Of a stretch of DNA of 64,000 nt, positions 54,601 through 62,227 are shown piece after piece; position 1 is the stretch's first letter; each line of letters starts with the position of its first letter. The DNA is from Peptoniphilus_A hominis. Lineage in GTDB: Bacteria; Bacillota; Clostridia; Tissierellales; Peptoniphilaceae. The position numbers were made by a program, and so were the translations under genes. The stretch covers positions 1-64,000 of the forward strand of contig NZ_JBBMFO010000001.1 of the NCBI RefSeq assembly GCF_040096015.1, in the 5' to 3' direction. The notes beneath the pieces are model-generated. The model searched no databases and had not been told where the DNA came from. It worked only from the letters and a program-made list of their open reading frames with translations.

Positions 54601-55053
54601 GAATTTGGTCCTAACAAGTCTATAACAAGAGGACAATTTGTAAGTGTTCTTGGAAGGATGTTAAATGTCAATGTAAATGACTACAAGGATCAAAACTTTA
54701 AAGATGTTAAGTCAGGAATGTACTACAGTCCATACATCACATGGGCAAATAAAGTTGGAATAGCATCAGGAGTAGGACAAGGAAACTTTGCACCTGATAA
54801 AGAACTAACTAGAGAAGAAATGGCTGTGATGATGACTAAATTCTTAAAGGTTTCAGGCAAGAATCTTAATGCAAAGGGCAAGACTAATGCCTTCAAAGAT
54901 GAAGATAAGATTCAAGGCTGGGCTAAGGATTCTGTAAAGGAAATGGCAAGACTTGGAATAGTAAGTGGTATGGGCGATGGTAACTTTGCTCCTAAGTCAT
55001 CATTTACTAGAGCACAAGTTGCACAAGTCTTATACAATATAGATCACAATTAA
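51655..55053 (+). CDS. SLH-anchored triple-NEAT surface protein
   Basis: 1132 residues. Signal peptide ~1-26; helical region to ~200; NEAT-type domain 1 ~200-405; FIVAR-like helices ~410-480; NEAT-type 2 ~482-622 (VPIKLWHGYQNKPSMGNGA, FVDAMEFIGKGMGTQNA); a PT-repeat linker ~633-645; helices ~650-715; eight seven-residue NNQGWGN repeats ~719-785; NEAT-type 3 ~791-915 (VWVDAMDEIAGKGPGGGEQNA); a Gln/Asn-rich stretch; three SLH domains ~955-1130. SLH domains bind secondary wall polymer, placing the heme-binding units on the outer surface. Confidence 0.88.
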   Translation: MRKFKNIFILVLVSVLLITSVPVFAEEATDDIKQDIKQYLQIVDQIDPNLNPTYLNIIKEGIKSASKNYEEESDEEKLDDIRSAVRTNILNYLFYRISMLRGTEVFDEANDKRTIEDKELYDLVSEFKKGDKPYKDTKEIFDLIQGLIREQAALMDRNSSKLNLSANEINLKTREFYEKTNKIVELIKKANATTNRSTVVPFDKLEENKTYLANIMSYHTVRDQKSMSDAAIGEIAKLIKKSDGKIYIQIEMNPIAISMYDAWFSGYLLELRHIKDFDKRAKDKENFEKANCLKYYDYTDELCEKYGKDMKYPKILEFPYETKNYKRYWGKRYPNLAENKFKNTIPAQVEVFVPIMQEFTDVADISNYTGDPDDINAAYKFDFEQDDRDGMGSQYAILNIFSDSIEEYKEGDKATVETTLTKAKAINETNNNKEAYKDLQKIISEVESNLDRLIFTKDDENDYISKLNAAMSKCNKTSEENLEVPIKLWHGYQNKPSMGNGALVQKAKITEENGKTYMTIKFKALRKKINGLDLIGHLEKLWIYENNNFDSNAKEVTDVTKVKEIGLDGTVKEYPSLLKFEIDPELATKDGEICVKVFVDAMEFIGKGMGTQNAKILVNGSQAKAWTGWGDEDQPTPTPTPTPTPNVPSREDVVDALKRYANLGGPQYTYQSNMMYVNAYNSLMSLLTKPNATDMQVKFAIDNLKAAAAGLTLDTSKPNNSGNNQGWGNNNQGWGNNNQGWGNNNQGWGNNNSGWGNNNQGWGNNNQGWGNNNQGLGNNNKNNQNNGPVTVQYEVPVEVLHAHQSGYSMANAAINHTARVEERDGKFRYSVNFHAIQRDFGGKTLTGNLTNLFIIDGSKYRADQSGNTWSWTMNGKYDRVNVAVWVDAMDEIAGKGPGGGEQNAILSFNWNNAREVGRVGGNNNNQNQQNQNQQNQQKQQNQNQQAVQNNNTNNFTDTSGHWAKTAIDYVVSKGYFAGLSNTEFGPNKSITRGQFVSVLGRMLNVNVNDYKDQNFKDVKSGMYYSPYITWANKVGIASGVGQGNFAPDKELTREEMAVMMTKFLKVSGKNLNAKGKTNAFKDEDKIQGWAKDSVKEMARLGIVSGMGDGNFAPKSSFTRAQVAQVLYNIDHN
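53812..54000 (+). repeat. 21-bp coding tandem repeat (NNQGWGN)
   Basis: Eight near-identical 21-bp units in the SLH-NEAT gene, with variants NNSGWGN and NNQGLGN. Copy number is likely to vary by slippage, changing stalk length. Confidence 0.95.
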
Positions 55054-55079
55054 TTATTTAAACAGGGGGCAGTCTTTGA

Positions 55080-55976
55080 TTGTCCCCATATAAGAGGTGT
55101 AAAATGAAAAAAATATTTTTATCAATAATTTTAGTTTTGGTTTTAATACCAACATTTAGTTTTGCAGCTACTAAGTATGAAGTGCCTGTTAAACTTGAAA
55201 AGTTTGGCGAACCAGGTAAAGAATCCATGGGAAACCCATCACTTAGACCTACAGCTGAAGTTGTAGAAAAAGATGGTAAGTTTGCATACAAAATATATGC
55301 AAAGAAGATGGAATTTATGAATATGGAAGGAGAACTTACAAATTTATTTATCTATGAAGGTGACAAGGATTCTAGCAGAGTGGAAACGAAACAAAGTCCT
55401 TTATCAGGAGAGTACAACAAAGTACATGAATTTGTAAGGACTAGCCCAAAAGAAGATCAAATTCTTGTTGCAGTTTGGGTTGATGCTATGGATGCTATTG
55501 CTGGTGGTGGAAAGGGTTCAGGAGAACAAAAGGCTTACCTAAAATTTGACTGGGCTAATGCTAAGACCATGGAAGCTAAGGATTCTAAACTTGCAAGCAA
55601 GAAGGATGTAAAGACTGAAAAGTCTTCCCCTAACTCTGAGATAAAAATTCTTGTTTCAGATAAGGAAATAAAACCAGAGACTCCCGCTTACATTGAAAAT
55701 GGTAGGACAATGGTTCCCCTAAGGTTTATCTCTGAAGCTCTAGGCGAAAAAGTTGATTGGAAGGCTGATACAAAAACTGTTCTCATTGGAGACAATAAGG
55801 CAAGCCTTGTAATTGGAGAAAAAGAAATTGAAGCTAATGGAAAGAAAATTGCAATTGATTCTCCAGCAGTTATTAAGGACTCAAGGACTTTTGTACCCCT
55901 AAGAGCAATTTCTGAAATATTAGGATCTAAAGTAGATTGGGATTCTTCAACAAGAACTGTAAAGATAAGCAAATAA
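55080..55976 (+). CDS. NEAT-domain protein with stalk (copper-amine-oxidase N-like) domain
   Basis: 298 residues. Signal peptide ~1-21; NEAT-type domain ~24-165 (YEVPVKLEK...ESMGNPSL, VWVDAMDAIAGGGKGSGEQKA) closest to the third NEAT of the preceding protein; linker; then two stalk-domain halves ~192-298 (GRTMVPLRFISEALG and SRTFVPLRAISEILG). The stalk domain is a wall-associated anchor or dimer module in Clostridia. Last gene of the NEAT cluster, ended by a strong terminator. Confidence 0.88.
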   Translation: MSPYKRCKMKKIFLSIILVLVLIPTFSFAATKYEVPVKLEKFGEPGKESMGNPSLRPTAEVVEKDGKFAYKIYAKKMEFMNMEGELTNLFIYEGDKDSSRVETKQSPLSGEYNKVHEFVRTSPKEDQILVAVWVDAMDAIAGGGKGSGEQKAYLKFDWANAKTMEAKDSKLASKKDVKTEKSSPNSEIKILVSDKEIKPETPAYIENGRTMVPLRFISEALGEKVDWKADTKTVLIGDNKASLVIGEKEIEANGKKIAIDSPAVIKDSRTFVPLRAISEILGSKVDWDSSTRTVKISK

Positions 55977-55987
55977 TTTTTATAGAT

Positions 55988-56020
55988 CTCCCATAATAAT
56001 TATTATTATGGGAGTTTTTT
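55988..56020 (+). terminator. Terminator of the NEAT cluster
   Basis: Stem CTCCCATAATAAT / ATTATTATGGGAG followed by TTTTTT. Confidence 0.9.
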
Positions 56021-56150
56021 GTAATTAGAATCCCCCCAGTTGGACCGGGGGTTCAATTTAGTTTTAGCGATGAAAAACAAATAAAAAAATACCTCCGTGT
56101 TAAAATAAATTTGTGGTTTACCAAAACACAAATTAACAGGAAGTATTTTT

Positions 56151-56570
56151 ATGAATTTAAATCATACGCATAGTTTATCACACACAAAATGGAATTGTAA
56201 ATATCATATAGTATTTGCAGCAAAATACAGAAGAAAAGTATTTTACGGAAGTAAAAGATTAGAGATAGGAGCAATTTTAAGAGAACTATGCAGTTGGAAA
56301 GAAGTTAATATAATAGAAGCAGAAGTATTTCCAGATTATGTGCACATGTTACTAGAGATTCCTCCAAAATTGAGCATATCAAGTTTTATGGGATTTTTAA
56401 AAGGGAAAAGTAGCATAATGATATATGAAAAATGTGGAAGTCTAAAATACAAATATAGAGGAAGACAATTCTGGTGTAGAGGATATTATGTAGACACAGC
56501 AGGCAAGAATACAAAAGCAATAAAAGAATATATACAAAATCAACTTAAAGAAGATGAATTAAGTGGTTAA
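56151..56570 (+). CDS. IS200-type Y1 transposase TnpA, probably inactive
   Basis: 139 residues, family length. WNCKYHIVFAAKYRR, KLSISSFMGFLKGKSS and RQFWCRGYYVDT are IS200 hallmarks, and the C-terminal EYIQNQ carries the nucleophilic tyrosine. The HUH metal-binding motif, normally PDHVH, reads PDYVH here (Y63-V-H65), a His-to-Tyr change expected to block strand transfer. The upstream hairpin may also shield its ribosome-binding site, as in other IS200 elements. Confidence 0.9.
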   Translation: MNLNHTHSLSHTKWNCKYHIVFAAKYRRKVFYGSKRLEIGAILRELCSWKEVNIIEAEVFPDYVHMLLEIPPKLSISSFMGFLKGKSSIMIYEKCGSLKYKYRGRQFWCRGYYVDTAGKNTKAIKEYIQNQLKEDELSG

Positions 56571-56589
56571 ATAACAATGGATAACACAG

Positions 56590-56708
56590 ACCCCTTCAGG
56601 GGTAAGCAAGTAAAAATTGCGAGTGGTAAACCACAGGCGCCCTTGAGGCGCAGCTAGCAATAAAGGTCCTTTGGACCGCATAAGCAAAACCACCGGCTAC
56701 GACGGTGG
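56590..56708 (+). ncRNA. Array of six small hairpins downstream of tnpA
   Basis: Six consecutive perfect stems: ACCCC/GGGGT (56590-56603), GCAA/TTGC (56606-56620), GTGGT/ACCAC (56623-56634), GCGCC/GGCGC (56637-56651), GGTCC/GGACC (56665-56677), CCACCG/CGGTGG (56690-56708, then T-rich). TAAGCAA occurs at both sides (56603 and 56681). The last stem plus Ts may serve as terminator. A structured RNA or IS end structure; function unknown. The rest of the gap to 56769 is plain AT-rich sequence. Confidence 0.5.
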
Positions 56709-56769
56709 ATTTTTATTTAGTGTTTTTTAAATCTACACTATTTCACTGTATGAAAATTATTTAAAAGCA

Positions 56770-56798
56770 TTGACAAATGGTGGATTATTAAATATTAT
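56770..56798 (+). promoter_or_regulatory. Promoter of the ArsR-family gene
   Basis: TTGACA (56770-56775), 17-bp spacer, TATTAT (56793-56798); an overlapping TATAAT begins at 56796. Confidence 0.65.
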
Positions 56799-56857
56799 AA
56801 TCTAAGAATATGAAATTTTTCATCAATTTAAATTAAATAATTTTTTGGAGGTTTGAA

Positions 56858-57136
56858 GTGAAAAATAAAAATAATAATTTAGAAAAGACAGCTGAAGTTT
56901 TAAAAGTAATGGCGCATCCCGTTAGGCTTAAAATTATTAAAAATTTAATTGACAATGGTCCATGCAATGTTGGATCCTTACAAGAGAAATTTAATATTCC
57001 TCAACCAACTGTTTCATCTCATCTTGGTAAGTTAAAGAGAGCTGGAGTTCTAAATAGCGACAGAAATGGAACTGAAATTTATTATAAAGTTGATAGTAAG
57101 TTCATATTGTCTCTTGCAGAAGCCATATTTAATTAA
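56858..57136 (+). CDS. ArsR-family transcriptional regulator
   Basis: 92 residues from a GTG start behind GGAGG. AEVLKVMAHPVRLKIIKNL and FNIPQPTVSSHLGKLKRAGVL form the winged helix-turn-helix. The only cysteine (C33, in GPCNVG) lacks partners for a classical metal site, so it may sense something else or act constitutively. Ended by a short terminator. Confidence 0.9.
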   Translation: MKNKNNNLEKTAEVLKVMAHPVRLKIIKNLIDNGPCNVGSLQEKFNIPQPTVSSHLGKLKRAGVLNSDRNGTEIYYKVDSKFILSLAEAIFN

Positions 57137-57157
57137 TCCCCTTAGTGGGATTTTTTT
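57135..57157 (+). terminator. Terminator after the ArsR gene
   Basis: AATCCC-cttagt-GGGATT followed by TTTTT. Confidence 0.75.
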
Positions 57158-57168
57158 ATGGAGTTTTT

Positions 57169-60105
57169 ATGAAGTTAAATAAAGTCCAACTTGAAGCTGT
57201 GACATCCATTGATAAAGATGTCACTTTAATGGCAGGAGCAGGTACGGGAAAAACTAGAGTCCTAACCAGTAGATTTATAAATATAGTTAAAAATAATCAT
57301 GATCCAAAGGAAATTTTGGCTATAACTTTTACAAAAAAAGCTGCAGAGGAAATGCTTGGAAGAATTTCTAAGGAGCTTGTGGAAGAGAATATTGATTTTG
57401 AAGAAAAAGATTTAAATATTATGACTATTCACTCCTTTGCCCTTGAAATAGTGAGGAATTATTCTTATTTAATTGGAATAAATCCAAATTTTACTATTTT
57501 AGATGATGGCAAGGCAAAAGAGATGCTAGAAAATGCTGTCAAAGTATCTTTAAATAATATTACAAGTAAAGAATTTCAAAAATATTTAATTGACTTTAAG
57601 ACTAACCCCTTTGAGGAGAGAAAAGTATTTAGAGATTTATACTTAGATTTTCGAAATAAAGATTTAGATTTTTCAGATATTTTAAGTAGGAGCCTAAATT
57701 TTAATAAGACAAGCAAAAGTTCCAAGGAATTATTTTTACTCTTAGATGATTTTAGGAAAGTTAGCGGAAATAAGTTTAAAAAATTTTACGATGACAACAT
57801 TGATGAAATTAAAAATACTGAAAATCTTGATCTTGAAATCTTAAACTCAATAGAAGATAATCTTGGTTCCGCAAGTAAGTATGAGAATAAAATTAAAAAT
57901 ATTGTAGATTTGATTCATGAATTAAAGAAAAATTTTGAGATAAAAAATAAGGAATATTATGAAATAATTATTGAAATTTTAAAAGAAATTGATAAAAATT
58001 ATTCAAGGGAAAAGAGGGACATTAAGGCTCTAGATTACGACGACATTATTTCTTACACTCATTTAATATTAAGCGATGAAAGATTTAAGAAAAATCTTAA
58101 AGACAGGTATTCATACATATTGGTTGACGAATATCAAGACACAAATGAAATTCAAAATGAAATTATAAATACCTTTGTTGATTCAAATTTATTTATAGTT
58201 GGGGACCCAAAACAGTCCATTTATGCCTTTAGGGGAACTGACTTAAAGAGTTATTATAGTTTTTCTGACAAAATAAAAAATCGGGGCATTTCCCTTGTCA
58301 TGAATAAAAATTATAGAAGTGATGGAAAAATTATTAATTTCATTAATTCCACCTTTGAAAACCTAATTGAGTCCTACGAGGAAATGGACTTTGATTTTGA
58401 AAGTGGCGGCGATGTCTATCAATATGACACCGAAGATAATAATGAAATTGCCGACTTAGTTTTAGACCTATTAAAAAAATTCGATGAAAAGGAAATTGCC
58501 ATCTTATCTAGGAGCAATGCACAAATTAATGAAATAAGCAGAATCTTATCTCTTAGAAATATCTCTTTTAATAAGGGCGAGAGAAGCTTAGAGGAAATTG
58601 AAGTTTTAAAGGTGACGAAAAATATTCTCTCTAGCATTTATAGTCCAGAGGATTTTCTAAATACACTTTCTATTTTTAATTCACCAATTTTAAATTTCAA
58701 TTTTAAAGATTTAGTTAAAATTTTAAACTTAGGCATTGATAAGACTTCAGCCCTTCTAGATTTAAAGTGTGACGATGAAAATATAAATAGTTTTATAAAA
58801 TTCCTTAATAAATTAAAGGAAAAATCAAAAGTTCTTCTTTTTGATGAAATGATAGAGGAAATTATGAAGTATTTTTATGATTTAAAGACTCTAAAGAAAA
58901 TTGATTGGGAATATCTATATAAATTTAAAGAAATTGCAAGAGATTATTTAGAAGAAAAACAAGAAGATTACAGGTCTTTTGAAAAATACCTTTTAACTTT
59001 GAGCTTTGATGATTTAGAAGAGGGAATAAATCTCTTAACTATACACAAGTCCAAGGGTTTAGAATTTGATGCAGTTATAATCTCACATATGGACAGGGGC
59101 AAAAAATTAGGTCAAGTGAGAAAAATTATAGTTGATAGAGAGCTTGGACTTGCCCTTAAATCTGATTTTTCTGACTACAGGTATAGAACTATTAATGAGA
59201 AACTAAGAGCTGTAGATAGGGAAGAGGAGAAGAGAGTTTTATATGTTGCCATGACAAGGGCAAAAAAGGAACTCATCCTCTTTGGGAATGTAAAAAAATA
59301 CAAAAGTGATTCCTATTTTGATTTATTAGATAGGGACATAAAAATTAAAGATTATGAATTTTCTAGGGAGATAAAAGAAGATATACCAAAGAAAAAATAC
59401 CCTTACCTTGATCTAGACTTAAATTTCGAAAATAGAATTAGAGAATATTACACTGTCACTGATTTTTTAAATTTCAAGAGAAGCCCTATAGATTTCTATA
59501 AAAAATATTTTTTGGGAATTGATGACTACACCTTAGGACAGGGCAAGCAGCAAGTTATGGATCCAAAAACTCTTGGAAGCATAGTTCATTTATTTGCACA
59601 GATTCACAGCAACAAAGATGCAAATAAAAATAATATAGATGAATACTTAAAGGAAATTTTTGAATATTACGAAGAAGAAATTGACGAGGACAAGTTAAAT
59701 ATTGCCAGAGAACTTTCACTAAACTACCTTGAAATGGAAGAGGAAAATATAATTGATAAGGAATTATTATTTTATTACGACCTGGAGGGATATTTAGTTA
59801 AGGGTTTTATTGACCAGGTGATAAAAATTGATGGAGACTATTATATAGTTGATTTAAAAACTAGCGACATGGACCTAGACTATATAAAGTCTTCTTACGA
59901 GAATCAATTAGTACTTTATTCAGCAATTTATGAAAAATTATATAAAGTTAAAGTAAAAGCTGCATATATTTTTGACTTAAGGGGTAAAAACAAAATAGAT
60001 ATTGAGATTAATGAGGAAAAAAGTAAACTTGTAATGGAAGAATTTTTAAACTACATTAAATTTATTAGATCTCATACTAATTATAAGGATTATTTAAAAT
60101 TTTAA
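57169..60105 (+). CDS. UvrD/AddA-like helicase-nuclease
   Basis: 978 residues from the ATG at 57169 (GGAG six bases upstream). Walker A AGAGTGKT, Walker B LVDEYQDTNE, motif III GDPKQSIYAFRG, motif V TIHKSKGLEFD and motif VI VAMTRAKKEL are those of UvrD-type superfamily 1 helicases. The C-terminal ~200 residues hold VKGFIDQVI...YIVDLKTSD...YENQLVLYS, a RecB/AddA-type PD-(D/E)xK nuclease. It probably processes DNA double-strand ends. AddB is not adjacent, so it may be AddA encoded apart from its partner or a stand-alone enzyme. Confidence 0.88.
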   Translation: MKLNKVQLEAVTSIDKDVTLMAGAGTGKTRVLTSRFINIVKNNHDPKEILAITFTKKAAEEMLGRISKELVEENIDFEEKDLNIMTIHSFALEIVRNYSYLIGINPNFTILDDGKAKEMLENAVKVSLNNITSKEFQKYLIDFKTNPFEERKVFRDLYLDFRNKDLDFSDILSRSLNFNKTSKSSKELFLLLDDFRKVSGNKFKKFYDDNIDEIKNTENLDLEILNSIEDNLGSASKYENKIKNIVDLIHELKKNFEIKNKEYYEIIIEILKEIDKNYSREKRDIKALDYDDIISYTHLILSDERFKKNLKDRYSYILVDEYQDTNEIQNEIINTFVDSNLFIVGDPKQSIYAFRGTDLKSYYSFSDKIKNRGISLVMNKNYRSDGKIINFINSTFENLIESYEEMDFDFESGGDVYQYDTEDNNEIADLVLDLLKKFDEKEIAILSRSNAQINEISRILSLRNISFNKGERSLEEIEVLKVTKNILSSIYSPEDFLNTLSIFNSPILNFNFKDLVKILNLGIDKTSALLDLKCDDENINSFIKFLNKLKEKSKVLLFDEMIEEIMKYFYDLKTLKKIDWEYLYKFKEIARDYLEEKQEDYRSFEKYLLTLSFDDLEEGINLLTIHKSKGLEFDAVIISHMDRGKKLGQVRKIIVDRELGLALKSDFSDYRYRTINEKLRAVDREEEKRVLYVAMTRAKKELILFGNVKKYKSDSYFDLLDRDIKIKDYEFSREIKEDIPKKKYPYLDLDLNFENRIREYYTVTDFLNFKRSPIDFYKKYFLGIDDYTLGQGKQQVMDPKTLGSIVHLFAQIHSNKDANKNNIDEYLKEIFEYYEEEIDEDKLNIARELSLNYLEMEEENIIDKELLFYYDLEGYLVKGFIDQVIKIDGDYYIVDLKTSDMDLDYIKSSYENQLVLYSAIYEKLYKVKVKAAYIFDLRGKNKIDIEINEEKSKLVMEEFLNYIKFIRSHTNYKDYLKF

Positions 60106-60114
60106 GGAGGAAAT

Positions 60115-61458
60115 ATGGATTATTCTAAAGAGTATCAAAAAAAATTAATTTCAGCTAAAGAAGCGGCAGCAATGGTAAGAGACAATATGTGGATTGACTA
60201 TGCCTGGGCTGGTAGTACACCTGTTGCCTTTGACAAGGCTCTAGCAAATAGACTTGATGAATTAAACGAAATTTATTTAAGAGGTGGCGTACTTCTTTGG
60301 GAACCAGAAGTATTTAAGAAAGACCCTGAAGGACAAAAAGTTGTATGGAATTCTTGGCACGCAGGTGGACCTGATAGAGGTAGAATTAACAAAACGCCAG
60401 GTGGTTTCTATGCACCGCTTAGGTATTCAGAACTTCCTAGATGGTATAGGGAAAATTGTAAAGTTGATATAGCTTTAATTGTTACTCCTCCAATGGATAA
60501 ACACGGAAACTTCAACTTTGGACTTAATGCATCTCACCTAAGGGCAGTTACAGAAGTTGCTGATAAAGTAATTATTGAAATAAACGAAAATATGCCAACT
60601 TGCCTTGGCGGTTTTGAACACGAAATAAATATTAAAGATGTTGACTATATTATCGAAGGAGAAAATCCTGAAATAGCAGCTCTTCCTAAGGGAAGCTTTG
60701 GCGAAGTTGACAAGAAAGTTGCTGAACTAATTGTAGAAGAAATTCCTAATGGCGCAACTCTTCAACTTGGAATTGGTGGAATGCCAAATGCAGTTGGATC
60801 TCTTATTGCTGATTCTGACTTAAAGGACCTTGGAGTTCACACAGAAATGTATGTAGATGCCTTTGTTGATATGGCTAAAAAGGGTAAAATCACTGGAGCA
60901 AAGAAAAATATTGACAGATTTAGACAAGTTTATGGCTTTGCTGCAGGCTCAAAGGATATGTATGAATATCTAAACTTTAATGCAGATGCAATGGCTGCAC
61001 CAGTATCTTATACTAATGATGCTCGTATAATCTCACAAATAGATAATTTTGTTTCAATTAACAATGCCGTTAATATAGATTTATTTGGACAAGTTTCATC
61101 TGAATCTTCTGGAGCTCGTCACATCTCTGGAGCAGGCGGACAACTTGACTTTGTACTTGGAGCTTATTTATCTAAGGGTGGTAAATCCTTTATCTGTCTA
61201 TCTTCTAAATTTATGAACAAGAAGACTGGCAAGGAAGAATCAAGAATTGTTCCAAATTTCGAAACTTTCTCAGCAATTACAGCTGCAAGACCAAACACAC
61301 ACTGGCTTGTAACTGAATATGGAAAGTTCAACTGCAAGGGTATGTCAACTTGGCAAAGAGCAGAAGGAATAATTAATCTTGCTGCACCAGAATTTAGAGA
61401 AGATCTAATTAAAGAAGCAGAAAAGATGAACATTTGGAGAAGAACTAACAAGAGATAA
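60115..61458 (+). CDS. Butyryl-CoA:acetate-type CoA-transferase
   Basis: 447 residues, family I (acetyl-CoA hydrolase/transferase, Cat/But type). The catalytic glutamate is E244 in GVHTEMYVD, and SGAGGQLDFVLGA is the CoA-site signature. Such enzymes move CoA between butyryl- or 4-hydroxybutyryl-CoA and acetate, ending butyrate fermentation. With ackA and the acyl-CoA dehydrogenase fusion this suggests an acetate/butyrate-forming metabolism. AAGGAGG precedes the ATG; a terminator follows. Confidence 0.88.
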   Translation: MDYSKEYQKKLISAKEAAAMVRDNMWIDYAWAGSTPVAFDKALANRLDELNEIYLRGGVLLWEPEVFKKDPEGQKVVWNSWHAGGPDRGRINKTPGGFYAPLRYSELPRWYRENCKVDIALIVTPPMDKHGNFNFGLNASHLRAVTEVADKVIIEINENMPTCLGGFEHEINIKDVDYIIEGENPEIAALPKGSFGEVDKKVAELIVEEIPNGATLQLGIGGMPNAVGSLIADSDLKDLGVHTEMYVDAFVDMAKKGKITGAKKNIDRFRQVYGFAAGSKDMYEYLNFNADAMAAPVSYTNDARIISQIDNFVSINNAVNIDLFGQVSSESSGARHISGAGGQLDFVLGAYLSKGGKSFICLSSKFMNKKTGKEESRIVPNFETFSAITAARPNTHWLVTEYGKFNCKGMSTWQRAEGIINLAAPEFREDLIKEAEKMNIWRRTNKR

Positions 61459-61480
61459 TTTGAATTGAATAAAAAATTTG

Positions 61481-61510
61481 CCCTCTAACTTTATTGTTAG
61501 AGGGTTTTAA
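61481..61510 (+). terminator. Terminator of the CoA-transferase gene
   Basis: Perfect 9-bp stem CCCTCTAAC/GTTAGAGGG and a short T-run. The rest of the gap to 61655 is AT-rich with no gene. Confidence 0.85.
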
Positions 61511-61655
61511 TTAATTTACAACAAAAATTTCACATAAAACTTTATTATTTATCACAATAGAATTTTATACTTTACTAAAGAATTAAAAATAATAAAAATA
61601 AAAATTAATAAAAAATCTTTGCATAAAACAATAAACTATGGTATATTAAAATGTT

Positions 61656-61684
61656 TTTACTTTTTATAAATTCTCTGCTATACT
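61656..61684 (+). promoter_or_regulatory. Promoter of the CarD-like gene
   Basis: TTTACT (61656-61661), 17-bp spacer, extended -10 TGcTATACT (61676-61684). Confidence 0.65.
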
Positions 61685-61711
61685 AATAATAGGGATAATA
61701 GGAGGTAAAAT

Positions 61712-62194
61712 ATGTTTAATATTGGCGATAAAATTGTATATCCTATGCACGGAGCAGGCGAAATTGTTGCAATAGAAGAGAGAGAAATCCTCGGTAATGT
61801 GCACAAGTACTACATAATGAGATTACCTATAAATGAACTTAAGGTTATGGTGCCTGTTAAAAATGCTGAAGAAGTTGGAGTTAGAAAAATTTCTGACACA
61901 AAGACTATGGAAAATGTCCTAGAAACACTTTCTTCAGACAAAGAAATAACTATGCCAAAAAATTGGAATAGAAGATATAGATTTAATTTAGAAAAAATAA
62001 AATCTGGCGATTTAACAGAAATTGCCGACGTGGTAAAATGTCTGGAAAATTTAGACAGACAAAAATCTCTTTCAACGGGAGAGAGAAAAATATTGACAGA
62101 AGCAAGACAAATCATCGTTTCAGAGATGGCTCTTGTTTTTGATAAAAAAGTGGAAGAAGTTTCAAAATTAGTTGATCATGCCATTTTTGGTTAA
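61712..62194 (+). CDS. CarD-family transcription regulator
   Basis: 160 residues. The N-terminal FNIGDKIVYPMHGAGEIVAIE is the RNA-polymerase-interacting (Tudor-like) domain of CarD/CdnL; a helical C-terminal DNA-binding domain follows (KNWNRRYR...SLSTGERKILTEARQIIVSEMAL). It stabilises open promoter complexes. Usual partner order with the PIN/TRAM gene next. Confidence 0.92.
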   Translation: MFNIGDKIVYPMHGAGEIVAIEEREILGNVHKYYIMRLPINELKVMVPVKNAEEVGVRKISDTKTMENVLETLSSDKEITMPKNWNRRYRFNLEKIKSGDLTEIADVVKCLENLDRQKSLSTGERKILTEARQIIVSEMALVFDKKVEEVSKLVDHAIFG

Positions 62195-62227
62195 GGAGGG
62201 ATTTTTATTAGCAGGAACCGAAAAATT

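Larger units (their letters stand above)
56021..56720 (+). mobile_element. IS200/IS605-like element (tnpA only)
   Basis: Left-end hairpin at 56028-56054 (GAAT-CCCC / GGGG-GTTC), a second stem 56108-56134 (AATTTGTG/CACAAATT) just before the tnpA ribosome-binding site, the transposase gene, and a right part ending in a CCACCG/CGGTGG hairpin. Subterminal hairpins and absence of terminal inverted repeats fit the family. Exact ends cannot be fixed from one copy. Confidence 0.7.

Noticed and set aside
56590..56708. tRNA or tRNA-like gene
   Set aside because: No acceptor stem closes the hairpins, and there is no T-loop GTTCRA or CCA-type end.
57145..57168. Upstream GTG start for the helicase
   Set aside because: It lies inside the preceding terminator; the ATG at 57169 has a GGAG site.
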